Origin: CAZACZ01 sp964483695
Lineage (GTDB): Bacteria > Deinococcota > Deinococci > Deinococcales > Trueperaceae
DNA length: 20,603 nucleotides
NCBI GenBank assembly: GCA_964483695.1
Contig: CAZACZ010000053.1
Coordinates: forward strand, 1-20,603
Direction of reading: 5' to 3'
Under the pieces are notes generated by a model, which did not search any database, was not told the origin of the DNA, and saw only the letters and a list, made by a program, of their open reading frames with translations. Shown here in pieces: positions 1 through 8,646 of the stretch; within the stretch, counting starts at the first letter, position 1, and every line of letters begins with the position of its first letter. A program made the translations under genes and the position numbers.

Positions 1-1029
<1,029 letters not shown>

Positions 1030-1038
1030 AGGAGTCCT

Positions 1039-1062
1039 GCCGCGCGTCTTCGGACGCACGGC
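1039..1062 (+). other. Post-16S UUCG hairpin
   Basis: A stem (GCGTC/GACGC, one C-A mismatch, then GCCG/CGGC) closes a TTCG tetraloop just after the 16S 3' end. It probably belongs to the 16S precursor trailer. Whether it is a processing signal cannot be told without the 5' leader that would pair with the trailer. Confidence 0.5.
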
Positions 1063-1096
1063 TACGACGTGGATCTCTGCAACCAGGTTCCGAGGT

Positions 1097-1132
1097 GAAG
1101 CGGGCGCCTTCCGGGGCGCCCGCTTCTCTTTT
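1097..1132 (+). terminator. Rho-independent terminator of the 16S transcript
   Basis: A perfect 12-bp stem (1097-1108 with 1115-1126), a 6-nt loop and the T-rich tail TCTTTT (1127-1132) form a canonical intrinsic terminator about 70 nt after the 16S end. It is the only hairpin in the window followed by a real T-run, and implies that the 16S transcript ends here. Confidence 0.88.
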
Positions 1133-1160
1133 GGTGTCGCTCGTTGTCGGGTCGGTATCG

Positions 1161-1205
1161 GCCCGGTACACCGGGCGGCGCGTGGCCGCCGACGTCCGCG
1201 TCGGC
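1161..1205 (-). terminator. Possible hairpins ending the aminotransferase transcript
   Basis: Two short perfect stems lie downstream of the minus-strand aminotransferase stop: GCCCGG/CCGGGC around TACA (1161-1176) and GCCGACG/CGTCGGC around TCCG (1188-1205). Neither has a U-run, and such stems are frequent by chance in DNA this GC-rich. The rest of 1133-1234 shows nothing else. Confidence 0.3.
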
Positions 1206-1234
1206 CCCATGCACGCCGTGAAGCTCCGAACGGG

Positions 1235-2767
1235 TCAGAACGCGATCTTCGCCAGGCGCATCAGCCGTGGTAGCGGGAAGTGCTGCACCAGCGCGAACGA
1301 CCGTGGGTTGCGCCGCGCCACCGCGTCCACCCGGTCGAAGAGCTCGATCAGCAGCGGCTCGGGTAGGTTGAGCGGCGGCGTGAGGCGAGCCGTGCGGCTG
1401 GCGTTGGTGCTGTAGCACCCGTGCACGCCGCCCAAGTGCAACTCGCGCAGGAACAAGGCGGCCGCCAGCGTCTGCACGTCGGCCTCCGACACGCCTGGCA
1501 CCTTGAACCCCACCACTGGCCGCAGCACGAACGCGAACAGCATCCCGGCGCCGCGGACCTCCTCGAGCAGGTTCGGGTGGCGCTCCGCTACCGCCCGCAT
1601 GCGCTCCAACCCGTAGCGCCCCGCTGCGGCGGCGCGGGTGGCAAGGTCCTCGTCGACGAGCAGTTCCAGGGAGCGTAGGCCCACCGCCATGGCGAGGCTG
1701 TTGCCGCCGAAGGTCGAGGAGTGCCGCTTCGCGGTCAGACCGTGCAGCAGGGCGCGGTAGACGTCTCTACGGGCGATGGTGGCGCCGATGGGCACGAGCC
1801 CGCCGCCCAAGGGCTTGGCGAGCGTCACGATGTCCGGGTCGAGGCCGCCGGCCACGCTGGCGAACCAGTGCCCGGTACGACCCAGCCCGGTCTGGATCTC
1901 GTCCGCGATCACGAGCACGCCATGCTCGCGCGCGATGCGCCCCAACTCCGCGAGGTACCCCTCCGGCGGCACGACGACGCCGGCTTCTCCTTGCACCGGC
2001 TCGACCACGATGGCGCACACCCGCTTGCCGTGGCGGCGCAAGGCGTCTTCCAGCGCGCCCGCGTCGCCGAACGGCAGCGTGATCACCTCCGGCGCCAACG
2101 GTCGGAACGCGTCCTGGTACTCCTCGTTGGGGGTCAGCGCCAGCGCGCCGTGGGTCTTGCCGTGGTACGCGCGGCCGAAGTTGACGAAGACGCGCGCCTC
2201 TGGGCGGGCGGCGCGCGCCATCTTGAGCGCCGTCTCGATCGCTTCTGCTCCGCTGTTGCTGAAGAAGACGCGATCGTCCGCGTGGCTCGGAGCGACCGAG
2301 GCGAGCAACGCCACCAAGTTCGTCTCGAGCGCCGCGCGCCAGTCCGCCATCGACTGCTGCGGTAGGCCCAGCTCGCGGTTCCGTTCCAGGTAGGCGGCGA
2401 GGAACGACATCAACGGCTCGTAGCGCTCGCCGAACGGCGTCGCGGCGTAGCTGCCCGCGTGGATGAGGTGCCGACCGTCGGCGTCGCGCAGCTCCCACGG
2501 GCTCTCGACCCGGAACGGTCCGGCGATGCCGAACACGTCGAGGAGGTCGATCAGGTCGCCGTTGCCGTGACGCTTCTCCCATGCCGCCGTGTCGGTCGCC
2601 GCGAGGCCTTCGAGCACGTGGCCGGTGCGAACCGGTAGGCGCGGGGTCGCGCCCGGGTCGCCGGCGGCCACGATGGTCGACGGCGTTCCCGGGGTCGTTG
2701 GCACCGCGGCCGCCGTCGCGCGGACGGCCGCGTCGTCCGATCCGTCCTTGGAGGCAGGTTCGGTCAT
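1235..2767 (-). CDS. Class III PLP-dependent aminotransferase (acetylornithine/ornithine/putrescine type)
   Basis: 510 aa, fold-type I, expected to be cytosolic, transferring an amino group from an omega-amine or amino acid to a keto acid. The phosphate-binding NSGAEA is at residues 171-176, the PLP-nitrogen aspartate in ADEIQTGLGRTG (D289), and the Schiff-base lysine in LAKPLGGG (K318), so it should be active. The first 60 residues are a low-complexity Ala/Thr/Pro extension not seen in short ArgD proteins, and the C-terminus carries a basic hydrophobic tail (FPLPRLMRLAKIAF). The ATG overlaps the stop of the upstream lipoprotein gene (ATGA), so the two are translationally coupled. Family motifs do not settle the substrate: acetylornithine, ornithine, putrescine or 4-aminobutyrate are all possible. 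Confidence 0.9.
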   Translation of the reverse strand: MTEPASKDGSDDAAVRATAAAVPTTPGTPSTIVAAGDPGATPRLPVRTGHVLEGLAATDTAAWEKRHGNGDLIDLLDVFGIAGPFRVESPWELRDADGRHLIHAGSYAATPFGERYEPLMSFLAAYLERNRELGLPQQSMADWRAALETNLVALLASVAPSHADDRVFFSNSGAEAIETALKMARAARPEARVFVNFGRAYHGKTHGALALTPNEEYQDAFRPLAPEVITLPFGDAGALEDALRRHGKRVCAIVVEPVQGEAGVVVPPEGYLAELGRIAREHGVLVIADEIQTGLGRTGHWFASVAGGLDPDIVTLAKPLGGGLVPIGATIARRDVYRALLHGLTAKRHSSTFGGNSLAMAVGLRSLELLVDEDLATRAAAAGRYGLERMRAVAERHPNLLEEVRGAGMLFAFVLRPVVGFKVPGVSEADVQTLAAALFLRELHLGGVHGCYSTNASRTARLTPPLNLPEPLLIELFDRVDAVARRNPRSFALVQHFPLPRLMRLAKIAF

Positions 2768-3405
2768 GGCAACGCCTGCGTCGTGAGGTTGCCGGCGCTG
2801 TCCTCGACCACGACCTCGCCGTTCTCCTCGGCGTCGACCAGCACCGAGAAGGCGAACTCCCGCCCGGGCGTGAAGGCGATCGGGACGCCGTTCACGCGGA
2901 TGCTGCTGAGGCGCATGTTGTCGCTGGCGACGCCCTCGACGCGCACGCGCCCGCTGCCGGCGCCCTCGACGCGGGTCAGTTCGACGCTAGGCGGGGTGGC
3001 ATCGAGTGTGAGCAGGTAGGTCTCTGTGGTGGTGCGCCCATGCACGTCGGTAACCTCGAGCACGAGGGTCAGCTCGCCGTCCGTCAGGTTCGGCTTGGTG
3101 AACGCGAACTGCACCAGTTGCTTACCGCGTTCGGCGGCGTACAGCGGGTCTTGCAGCAGGTCCGCGCCATCGACGCGGATGCTGGCCACGCCGGCATCGT
3201 CCATGGCGTACCCGCGGATGCGGAGATCGACGGCGCTGCGGGTGGTGCCGCTCTTGGGCTCGGTGATGGCGATGATCGGCGAGCTGGAGTCGGAGCGCGC
3301 GAGGCACGCGGTCAGGCTGGGCACCAGCGCAGCCGCGAGCGCGAGCAGGGGGGTGGCGCGGCGCAGGCGGCGCCGCCCGGGGCGGAGGCTGGCGAGGGGT
3401 CGCAC
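2764..3405 (-). CDS. Secreted lipoprotein with Ig-like/cadherin-like repeats
   Basis: Read from GTG at 3405 it is 213 aa. It has an Arg-rich n-region, a hydrophobic core and a lipobox LTAC (Cys34), so it should be lipid-anchored outside the cytoplasmic membrane. The mature part holds two beta-sandwich-like repeats with phrases typical of bacterial Ig-like domains (IAITEPKSGTT, DDAGVASIRVDG, LDATPPSVELTRVEG, SDNMRLSSIRVNG, DSAGNLTT). GTG 3405 was preferred to an ATG 54 nt upstream because an extended -10 box lies 6 nt before it and the signal peptide then has a normal length. Its stop overlaps the aminotransferase start. Ligand or partner is unknown. Confidence 0.8.
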   Translation of the reverse strand: MRPLASLRPGRRRLRRATPLLALAAALVPSLTACLARSDSSSPIIAITEPKSGTTRSAVDLRIRGYAMDDAGVASIRVDGADLLQDPLYAAERGKQLVQFAFTKPNLTDGELTLVLEVTDVHGRTTTETYLLTLDATPPSVELTRVEGAGSGRVRVEGVASDNMRLSSIRVNGVPIAFTPGREFAFSVLVDAEENGEVVVEDSAGNLTTQALP

Positions 3406-3411
3406 GGCGCC

Positions 3412-3420
3412 ATCGTAGCA
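3412..3420 (-). promoter_or_regulatory. Extended -10 box for a leaderless transcript (lipoprotein-aminotransferase)
   Basis: On the minus strand TGC-TACGAT ends 6 nt before the GTG at 3405, so transcription would start at or next to the start codon. No Shine-Dalgarno and no recognisable -35 are present. Confidence 0.55.
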
Positions 3421-3586
3421 GGGGGCGTCGCTACCGCCAGGTGTTCGGCCGGCGAGCATCGCGAACCGTTCGGTGAAGGGTCGATGTACGAGCCCGGGGC
3501 GGCACGTGCGGGTCGCGTAGTAGGCTTAGGCGCCCGTCGTCGCCAGGCCGTTGGGCAACCTTCGTCCTGTACGTCGTCGTCCGGTT

Positions 3587-3595
3587 TGGTAGACT
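3587..3595 (+). promoter_or_regulatory. Extended -10 promoter of the peptide ABC operon
   Basis: TGG-TAGACT (hexamer 3590-3595) is an extended -10 match. The -35 position has no good hexamer. Initiation near 3602 would give a 5' leader of about 136 nt, long compared with other transcripts here. The rest of the divergent region 3406-3737 holds only this leader, the lipoprotein promoter and the elements listed separately. Confidence 0.5.
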
Positions 3596-3612
3596 ACGGC
3601 CGTCGTCAACCC

Positions 3613-3707
3613 GGGGCGACTAGGCCCCAACCGGGAAAGGGGGAATGTCAGGGACATTCGACTCGCCATCCCTCACCTGGACCAAGCGCGCGTTCACGGG
3701 TACGCGC
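3613..3707 (+). promoter_or_regulatory. Structured 5' leader of the binding-protein gene
   Basis: Three inverted repeats follow one another: GGGGC/GCCCC around GACTAG (3613-3628), GAATGTC/GACATTC around AGG (3643-3659), and GCGCGT/ACGCGC around an 8-nt loop (3688-3707). They may form an mRNA leader structure; the middle one may instead be a DNA operator. I recognise no known riboswitch class. Confidence 0.4.
3643..3659. promoter_or_regulatory. 17-bp palindrome resembling the Deinococcus RDRM (DdrO operator)
   Basis: GAATGTC-AGG-GACATTC is a perfect 7-3-7 dyad of the same length and layout as the RDRM consensus TTATGTCATTGACATAA. The core ATGTCA..GACAT is identical; the two outer bases on each side and the two central bases differ (11 of 17 match). 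It lies about 50 bp downstream of the proposed -10, where a bound repressor would act as a roadblock. The DdrO link is an inference from sequence similarity only. Confidence 0.3.
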
Positions 3708-3737
3708 ATCATGTCGAACCTTCTTGGGAGTGACTGA
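3645..3737 (+). CDS. Possible 30-codon leader ORF abutting the binding-protein start
   Basis: An ATG at 3645 opens 30 sense codons ending in TGA at 3735-3737, directly before the ATG at 3738 and in the same frame. The peptide begins MSGTFDSPSLTW and ends MSNLLGSD. Third positions are about three quarters G/C, lower than in neighbouring genes, and the purine run before it (GGGAAAGGGGGA) sits too close to the ATG for normal Shine-Dalgarno spacing. It could be a translated leader, the remnant of a longer N-terminus, or chance. Confidence 0.2.
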   Translation: MSGTFDSPSLTWTKRAFTGTRIMSNLLGSD

Positions 3738-5483
3738 ATGAAGCGAATCCTCACGACTTTCATGGCAGGTGCCTTGCTCGCGATCGGTACCGCGTTCGCG
3801 CAGGCCCCGGCCGACACGTACGTCTATCAGACCTTCGGCGAGCCCGTCTCGTTCGACCCGGCCCGCGCCTACGACACGGGCTCCGGCGGCATCCTCGAGA
3901 ACGTCTACGAGACGCTGTTCTCGTACAACGGCGAAGCGATCGACGAGTTCGTGCCGGCGTTGGCCACCGAGTACAGCGTGTCCAGCGACAACCTCACCTG
4001 GACGTTCACGCTGCGCGACGGCGTGAAGTTCCACAGCGGCAACACCATGTCGTGCAAGGACGTCGAGTGGTCGTTCCAGTACGGCGCGCTCACCGCGCAC
4101 CCGGAAGGCGCCACTGCGTACCTGATGGGGCACTACTTCTTCGGCACGCAGATCGACGGCAGCGACCCGGCCGCGTTCATGGCCGAAGTCACGTGGGACA
4201 TGATCGACGCCATCGTCACCTGCCCCGACGGCCCCGACGGCCTCGTCGCTCAGGTGCACCTGGTGAACCCCACGCCGGCGTTGATCCCGATCCTGACCTA
4301 CACCGCCTACAGCATCATCGACAGCGAGTGGGCGATCGCCAACGGCCAGTGGGACGGCACCGAAGCCACCTGGCAGGACTGGGTCGGCCGTGACCTCACC
4401 GCCGAGTACCTCCACAACCACGTCAGCGGCACCGGCGCCTACAAGCTCGTCGAGTGGACCGACGACTCCGTCGTCGCCACCGCCTTCGACGACTACTGGG
4501 GCGGCGCGCCCGCGCTGAAGAACGTGGTCTACCAGTACGTCGACGAGCAGTCGACCCGCATCCTGGCGATGCAGCAGGGCGACGCCGACCGCATCACGCT
4601 GAACGAGACCACCGCGCTGGTGCAGCTCGAAGGCGCCGACGGCGTGACCGTCCACCGCAGCCCGGACTGGGGCTCGACCTCCGTCACCGCGGTGTTCTTC
4701 AACTTCGACATCGAGACCTCCAACAACGAGGACGTCGGTAGCGGCCAGCTCGACGGCAACGGCATCCCCGCCAACTTCTTCTCCGACGTGAACGTTCGCC
4801 GCGCCTTCGCCCACCTGTTCGACCAGCAGGGCTTCGTCGACCAGATCTACGACGGCGAGGGTCGCGTGCTGACCATGGGCCTGCCCTCCAGCTTCCTCGG
4901 CTACAACGAGGACGTCGCCGTGCGCACGCTCGACCTCGAAGCGGCGGAAGACTACTTCCGCGCCGCGTTCGACGGCCAGCTGTGGGAGAACGGCTTCCAG
5001 TTCACCGGGCTCTACAACGCCGGCAACACCATCCGCCAGACGGCGCTCGAGATCATGAAGGACAACCTCGAGTTCATCAACCCGAAGTTCCGCATGGACG
5101 TGCGGAGCCTGCCGTGGGCGGACTTCCTGGCCCGCACTGCCGAGCGCCGCGTGCCGCTGTTCGCGCTGGGCTGGGGCGCCGACTACGCCGACCCGAGCAA
5201 CTTCATCAACACCTTCTACGACAACGACGGCTACTACTCCCCGCGCACCAGCATCAACGTGCCGGAGATCCAGGCGCTGATCGACCAGGCCGACGTCATC
5301 GCCGACCCGATCGAGCGTGGCTTCCTCTACCGCGAGATCGGCACGCTGCACTACGACCTGGCGCCGATCATCGCCGTCCCGCAGCAGAGCCCGTTCGTGG
5401 TGACGCGCTCGAACCTGCAGGGCGTGTACTACAACCCGATGCTGTCCGACGAGTTCCTCTGGAAGGACCTCTCCAAGAACTGA
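3738..5483 (+). CDS. Peptide-type ABC transporter substrate-binding protein (family 5)
   Basis: 581 aa, exported. A Sec signal peptide (MKRILTTFMAGALLAIGTAF) ends in an AFA-Q cleavage site near residue 22. The mature protein has DppA/OppA-type features: an N-terminal EPVSFDPARAYDTGSGGILE segment and the family signature around residues 90-115 (LRDGVKFHSGNTMSCKDVEW). It should bind peptides or another oligomeric solute and deliver it to the two permeases downstream. The start ATG follows GGGAGTG at modest spacing. Codons are almost uniformly G/C-ending, as in a highly expressed gene. Substrate class cannot be fixed: dipeptide, oligopeptide, nickel and some sugar binders share this fold. Confidence 0.93.
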   Translation: MKRILTTFMAGALLAIGTAFAQAPADTYVYQTFGEPVSFDPARAYDTGSGGILENVYETLFSYNGEAIDEFVPALATEYSVSSDNLTWTFTLRDGVKFHSGNTMSCKDVEWSFQYGALTAHPEGATAYLMGHYFFGTQIDGSDPAAFMAEVTWDMIDAIVTCPDGPDGLVAQVHLVNPTPALIPILTYTAYSIIDSEWAIANGQWDGTEATWQDWVGRDLTAEYLHNHVSGTGAYKLVEWTDDSVVATAFDDYWGGAPALKNVVYQYVDEQSTRILAMQQGDADRITLNETTALVQLEGADGVTVHRSPDWGSTSVTAVFFNFDIETSNNEDVGSGQLDGNGIPANFFSDVNVRRAFAHLFDQQGFVDQIYDGEGRVLTMGLPSSFLGYNEDVAVRTLDLEAAEDYFRAAFDGQLWENGFQFTGLYNAGNTIRQTALEIMKDNLEFINPKFRMDVRSLPWADFLARTAERRVPLFALGWGADYADPSNFINTFYDNDGYYSPRTSINVPEIQALIDQADVIADPIERGFLYREIGTLHYDLAPIIAVPQQSPFVVTRSNLQGVYYNPMLSDEFLWKDLSKN

Positions 5484-5501
5484 CGTCGGGACGACGTGCA
5501 T

Positions 5502-5527
5502 CCGGCCGGGCCTTCGGGCCCGGCCGG
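5502..5527 (+). terminator. Intercistronic UUCG hairpin between binding protein and permeases
   Basis: A perfect 11-bp G/C stem (5502-5512 with 5517-5527) closes a TTCG tetraloop 18 nt after the binding-protein stop. There is no T-run. In ABC operons such hairpins typically protect the binding-protein mRNA from 3' decay or partly terminate, giving more binding protein than permease; that role is inferred here. Confidence 0.7.
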
Positions 5528-5590
5528 CTCACCCCGTGACCGGGCCGCTCGTGGCCGCCACGGGGATCATCCGATCACGAGGAACCTATC

Positions 5591-6622
5591 TTGCTCATCT
5601 TCGTCACGCGGCGCCTCTTGATGCTGCCGGTGGTCTTCGTGGGCGTCACGCTCGCGATCGTGCTGCTGATGCAGCTCCTCACCCCATATCAGCGCGCCGC
5701 TGCCTACGTTCGCTCCGAACAGCAGATCCGCCAGATCGACTCCATCATCGAGCAGTACGGCCTGGAAGACCCCTGGTACATGCAGTACGGCCGTTGGTTG
5801 GGCCAGGTCTTCCGCGGCAACATGGGCTACTCGCGGACCACCAGCGAGCCCGTGCTCACGACCCTCGGCAAGCGCTTCCCGGTCACGCTCGAGCTAGCGA
5901 TCTTCGCCATCGTGCCCGTCATCGGGGTCGGCATCGCCATGGGCACGGCGGCGGCGCTCAACCGTGACAAGTTCATCGACCAGCTCGCCCGCGTCATGTC
6001 CATCGTGGGCTGGTCGTTGCCGACGTTCGTGCTGGGGATCTGGCTGCTGGTGATCTTCTACGGCTGGTTGGGGATCCTGCAACCAGGCAGGGTATCGACC
6101 GAGTACTTGGTCGAGCTCGCCGGCACCGGCGGCGGCTTCCGGCACTTCACCAAGATGCTTACCGTCGACGCCTTGCTCAACGGTCGCTTCGACGTGGCGT
6201 GGGATGCGTTCAAGCACCTGATCCTGCCGGTGATCACGCTGGCGGTGGTGTCGAGTGCGCAGATCATGCGCGTCATGCGCTCCTCGTTGCTCGACGCGTT
6301 GGGACGCGACTACGTACGCACCGCGCGCGCCAAGGGGCTGCCGGAGCGCTCGGTCACCCACAAGCACGCCCGGCGCAACGCGCTCATCCCCGTCATCACG
6401 CTCTCCGGATTCGTGCTCATCGGCTTGGTGAACGGCGTCGTGATCACCGAGACGATCTTCAACTACCCGGGGTTGGGGCAGTGGGCAGCGTCGGCCGCGG
6501 TGAACCTCGACTACGCTTCGGTGCTCGGGTTCGCGGTGTTCACGGCCGTCATGGTGGTCTTCGCCAACTTGCTCGTCGACGTGCTGTACGGCATCGTCGA
6601 CCCCAGGATCCGGTACGACTGA
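5591..6622 (+). CDS. ABC transporter permease, DppB/OppB type
   Basis: 343 aa, integral inner-membrane subunit. Residues 1-30 form a first membrane segment after FVTRRLL, typical of DppB. A periplasmic segment (about 30-95) contains a FRGNMGYSRTTSEPV block that matches the family's GDFGxS region. Several further membrane segments follow, and the cytoplasmic EAA loop (RTARAKGLPERSVTHKHA, near 243-260) docks the ATPase. The start is TTG at 5591, chosen because GAGG sits about 8 nt upstream and the protein then begins like other DppB proteins. Its stop is one base from the next ATG. Confidence 0.92.
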   Translation: MLIFVTRRLLMLPVVFVGVTLAIVLLMQLLTPYQRAAAYVRSEQQIRQIDSIIEQYGLEDPWYMQYGRWLGQVFRGNMGYSRTTSEPVLTTLGKRFPVTLELAIFAIVPVIGVGIAMGTAAALNRDKFIDQLARVMSIVGWSLPTFVLGIWLLVIFYGWLGILQPGRVSTEYLVELAGTGGGFRHFTKMLTVDALLNGRFDVAWDAFKHLILPVITLAVVSSAQIMRVMRSSLLDALGRDYVRTARAKGLPERSVTHKHARRNALIPVITLSGFVLIGLVNGVVITETIFNYPGLGQWAASAAVNLDYASVLGFAVFTAVMVVFANLLVDVLYGIVDPRIRYD

Positions 6623-6623
6623 G

Positions 6624-7670
6624 ATGGCCGACCACCCCGCGGCCTCCCACCCACACGCCGCCGGCAAGCGCCTCACGCTGCGCCAGCGCTTCAAGAACTT
6701 CTTCGCCTCGAAGGCCTGGGGACGGTTCCGGCGCAACCCGCTGGCGCTCGCCGGGCTCACCGTCGTGGTGGCGTTCGTCCTCATCGCCACCTTCGCACCG
6801 GTCATGACCAAGGTCGGGCGCGGATGCCTGCGCGACTTGGGCCTCTCCGCGTCGACCCAGACCGAGTACCGCAACCCGCTCAAGCCCGCGTTCTGGCACG
6901 TGATCTTCGCGCCACCGGAGTCGTGCTTCACCATCCCGCGCGAAGGCTTCGGGATCGTGCCGCGCACGGCGGCCGACAGCGGCACGCTGCTCGGCACCAC
7001 CAGCGGCGGCTACGACATCTACTACGGGCTGCTTTGGGGCACCCGAACCGCCTTCAAGGTCGGCCTGATCGTGGTCGGCATCAGCCTCGCGATCGGCCTC
7101 ATCGTCGGCAGCCTCTCCGGGTACCTGGGCGGCTGGTTCGACAACCTGGTCATGCGCTTCACCGACGTCATCATCTCGCTTCCGAGCCTGGTGGTGGCGC
7201 TGGTGGTGGTGATGGTGTTGGGCAAGTCGATCGAGAACATCATGCTGGCGATCGCGGTGACGGCCTGGCCCAACTACGCTCGCTTGATGCGCGGCGAGGT
7301 GCTGCACGTCAAGGAGGAAGACTACGTGGTGGCGGCCAGGGCGCTCGGTCGGCGCTGGCACGGCATCGTCTTCCGCCACGTGCTGCCCAACGCCATCGGG
7401 CCGCTCATCATCATCGCCAGCCTCGACATCGGGTCCATCGTGCTCACCGCGGCGGCGCTGTCGTTCCTCGGGCTCGGCGCCGACGTCGGCTTCGCCGACT
7501 GGGGGCAGATGATCTCGTTCGCCCGCGACTGGATCCTGGGGCCACCGGGGCAGCCGCTCGCGTACTGGTACGTGTCGTTCTGGCCGGGCTTGATCATCCT
7601 GGTGTTCGTGCTCGGTTGGAACCTCTTGGGCGACGCCTTCCGCGACGTGCTCGACCCGCGCAGCGAGTAG
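6624..7670 (+). CDS. ABC transporter permease, DppC/OppC type
   Basis: 348 aa, second membrane subunit of the same importer. A basic N-terminus precedes the first membrane segment (about 41-60). The periplasmic stretch of some 60 residues holds two cysteines (C68, C101), then LGTTSGGYDIYYGLLWG in place of the usual LGTDxxGRD block. The EAA loop is near residues 230-262 (AARALGRRWHGIVFRHVLPN). It begins one base after the dppB-like stop, so translation is probably coupled. No ATPase genes follow: the next gene is convergent. The importer must use ATPases encoded elsewhere. Confidence 0.92.
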   Translation: MADHPAASHPHAAGKRLTLRQRFKNFFASKAWGRFRRNPLALAGLTVVVAFVLIATFAPVMTKVGRGCLRDLGLSASTQTEYRNPLKPAFWHVIFAPPESCFTIPREGFGIVPRTAADSGTLLGTTSGGYDIYYGLLWGTRTAFKVGLIVVGISLAIGLIVGSLSGYLGGWFDNLVMRFTDVIISLPSLVVALVVVMVLGKSIENIMLAIAVTAWPNYARLMRGEVLHVKEEDYVVAARALGRRWHGIVFRHVLPNAIGPLIIIASLDIGSIVLTAAALSFLGLGADVGFADWGQMISFARDWILGPPGQPLAYWYVSFWPGLIILVFVLGWNLLGDAFRDVLDPRSE

Positions 7671-7679
7671 CCCCTCGCG

Positions 7680-8227
7680 TCACTCCTCCGACGCCACGGC
7701 CGAAGCGACCGCTTCGGCCGTGGCGTCGTCGCGCTGGTTCAAGTCGGCGAGGAACGCCACGATCTTCCAGTAGGCGCCGTCGCTGAGTCGGCCCGGCTCG
7801 TAGCGCGGCATGGTGGTGCGGACGTAGGCGAACAGCGCGTCCGCGGGCACCGTCGCGGCCATCCCCTCGCCCTGCAGCGGCGGCGGCGTGCCGAGCGAGA
7901 ACATGTCGTTGTCGGCCGTCATCTGCGACAACGGCATGACCACGCGGTTGTTCGGCTTGTGGCAGCGCGTGCAGTGGCGGTGGGTGGCGGGGAACGCCAG
8001 CCGCGCCTCCTCGATACCGCCTCCCGTGGCGCCGTGGCAGACCGCGCAGTTCGCGGCGTAGAGGGCGCCACCCTCGGCGACGATGGCGTCGAGCTCGGCA
8101 TCGGTGGGGTGGGCGGCGGCCTGAGGCGACAGGGAGTCCTCCGCCCGTCCCGGGTCGGTCGTGTGCGAGGCCGCCCGCGAGGCCGGCACGCCCACGACCA
8201 GGCCGAGCAGCAGCAACGCCACCACGG
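7680..8227 (-). CDS. Cytochrome c with two CxxCH sites, N-terminus lost in gap
   Basis: The visible part (about 182 codons) starts inside a hydrophobic signal or anchor segment (VVALLLLGLVVGVPASRA) and contains two heme-attachment motifs, CAVCH and CTRCH, about 24 residues apart. Candidate axial methionines are in RVVMPLSQM and TTMPRYEPGRLSD, the latter with the class I pattern preceding YWKIVAFL. It should act as a periplasmic or membrane-anchored electron carrier. The true start lies in the gap. The last 13 or so codons are a simple Ala/Glu-rich tail encoded by a long palindrome. The gene converges on the dppC-like gene with only 9 bases between stops. Confidence 0.85.
7689..7728. terminator. 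18-bp perfect inverted repeat between convergent genes
   Basis: 7689-7706 pairs perfectly with 7711-7728 around GACC. It begins 18 nt after the dppC-like stop, and lies wholly inside the last codons of the opposing cytochrome gene. No T-run follows on the plus strand, so it is more likely a 3' stabiliser or Rho-linked end than a classical terminator. Confidence 0.65.
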
Positions 8228-8327
8228 NNNNNNNNNNNNNNNNNNNNNNNNNNNNNNNNNNNNNNNNNNNNNNNNNNNNNNNNNNNNNNNNNNNNNNNNN
8301 NNNNNNNNNNNNNNNNNNNNNNNNNNN
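8228..8327. other. Assembly gap (100 N)
   Basis: Exactly 100 N, a usual placeholder for a gap of unknown length. The cytochrome c start and the 3' end of the small membrane protein gene are lost here, and their real distance is unknown. Confidence 0.99.
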
Positions 8328-8566
8328 GCACGCGGGGTCTCGCCGCGGTCCTGCAGCATCTTCACCAGGAAGTACACCAGGCCGGCGACGATCGCTACCG
8401 GCACCACGAAGCGGAGCAACAGCCAGAGCAACCCGGCGATCGCCTTGAGTACGATGCCGCCGAGGCTCAACACCCAACCGAGCAGCCACAACAGACCCGT
8501 GCCGATGAGCAGAGCGATCAGTCCGAAGACGACGAGCTCCACGACTTCCTGCAAGGATCGCTTCAT
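8328..8566 (-). CDS. Small membrane protein, unknown function, cut by gap
   Basis: The ATG at 8566 opens MKRSLQEVVELVVFGLIALL, followed by two to three hydrophobic segments (about residues 12-33, 36-52 and 54-69) and a charged end KMLQDRGETPR before the gap. About 79 residues are visible. It resembles small multi-pass proteins without an assigned role. It lacks a Shine-Dalgarno and has a -10 box immediately upstream. Whether it is co-transcribed with the cytochrome beyond the gap is unknown. Confidence 0.65.
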
Positions 8567-8572
8567 GGCCGC

Positions 8573-8581
8573 AGTATAGCA
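8573..8581 (-). promoter_or_regulatory. Extended -10 box for a leaderless transcript (small membrane protein)
   Basis: The minus strand reads TGC-TATACT followed by 6 nt and the ATG at 8566. This is the best -10 match among the leaderless candidates of the window. Confidence 0.65.
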
Positions 8582-8646
8582 GGGGTCGCGGTGGCCCCCC
8601 CGCGCCGTTCCAGTGCGGCTTCCCGCGTCGCCGACGGCGGGGCGGG

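Noticed and set aside
3645..5483. TGA readthrough (selenocysteine) giving an N-terminally extended binding protein
   Set aside because: The ATG after the TGA starts a complete signal peptide; an extension would bury it, and no selenocysteine insertion element is recognisable.
3648..5501. 617-codon open frame antisense to the binding-protein gene
   Set aside because: It mirrors the G/C-ending codons of the plus-strand gene and has Val/Ala/Glu-rich sequence without domains; the plus strand has a signal peptide and family motifs.
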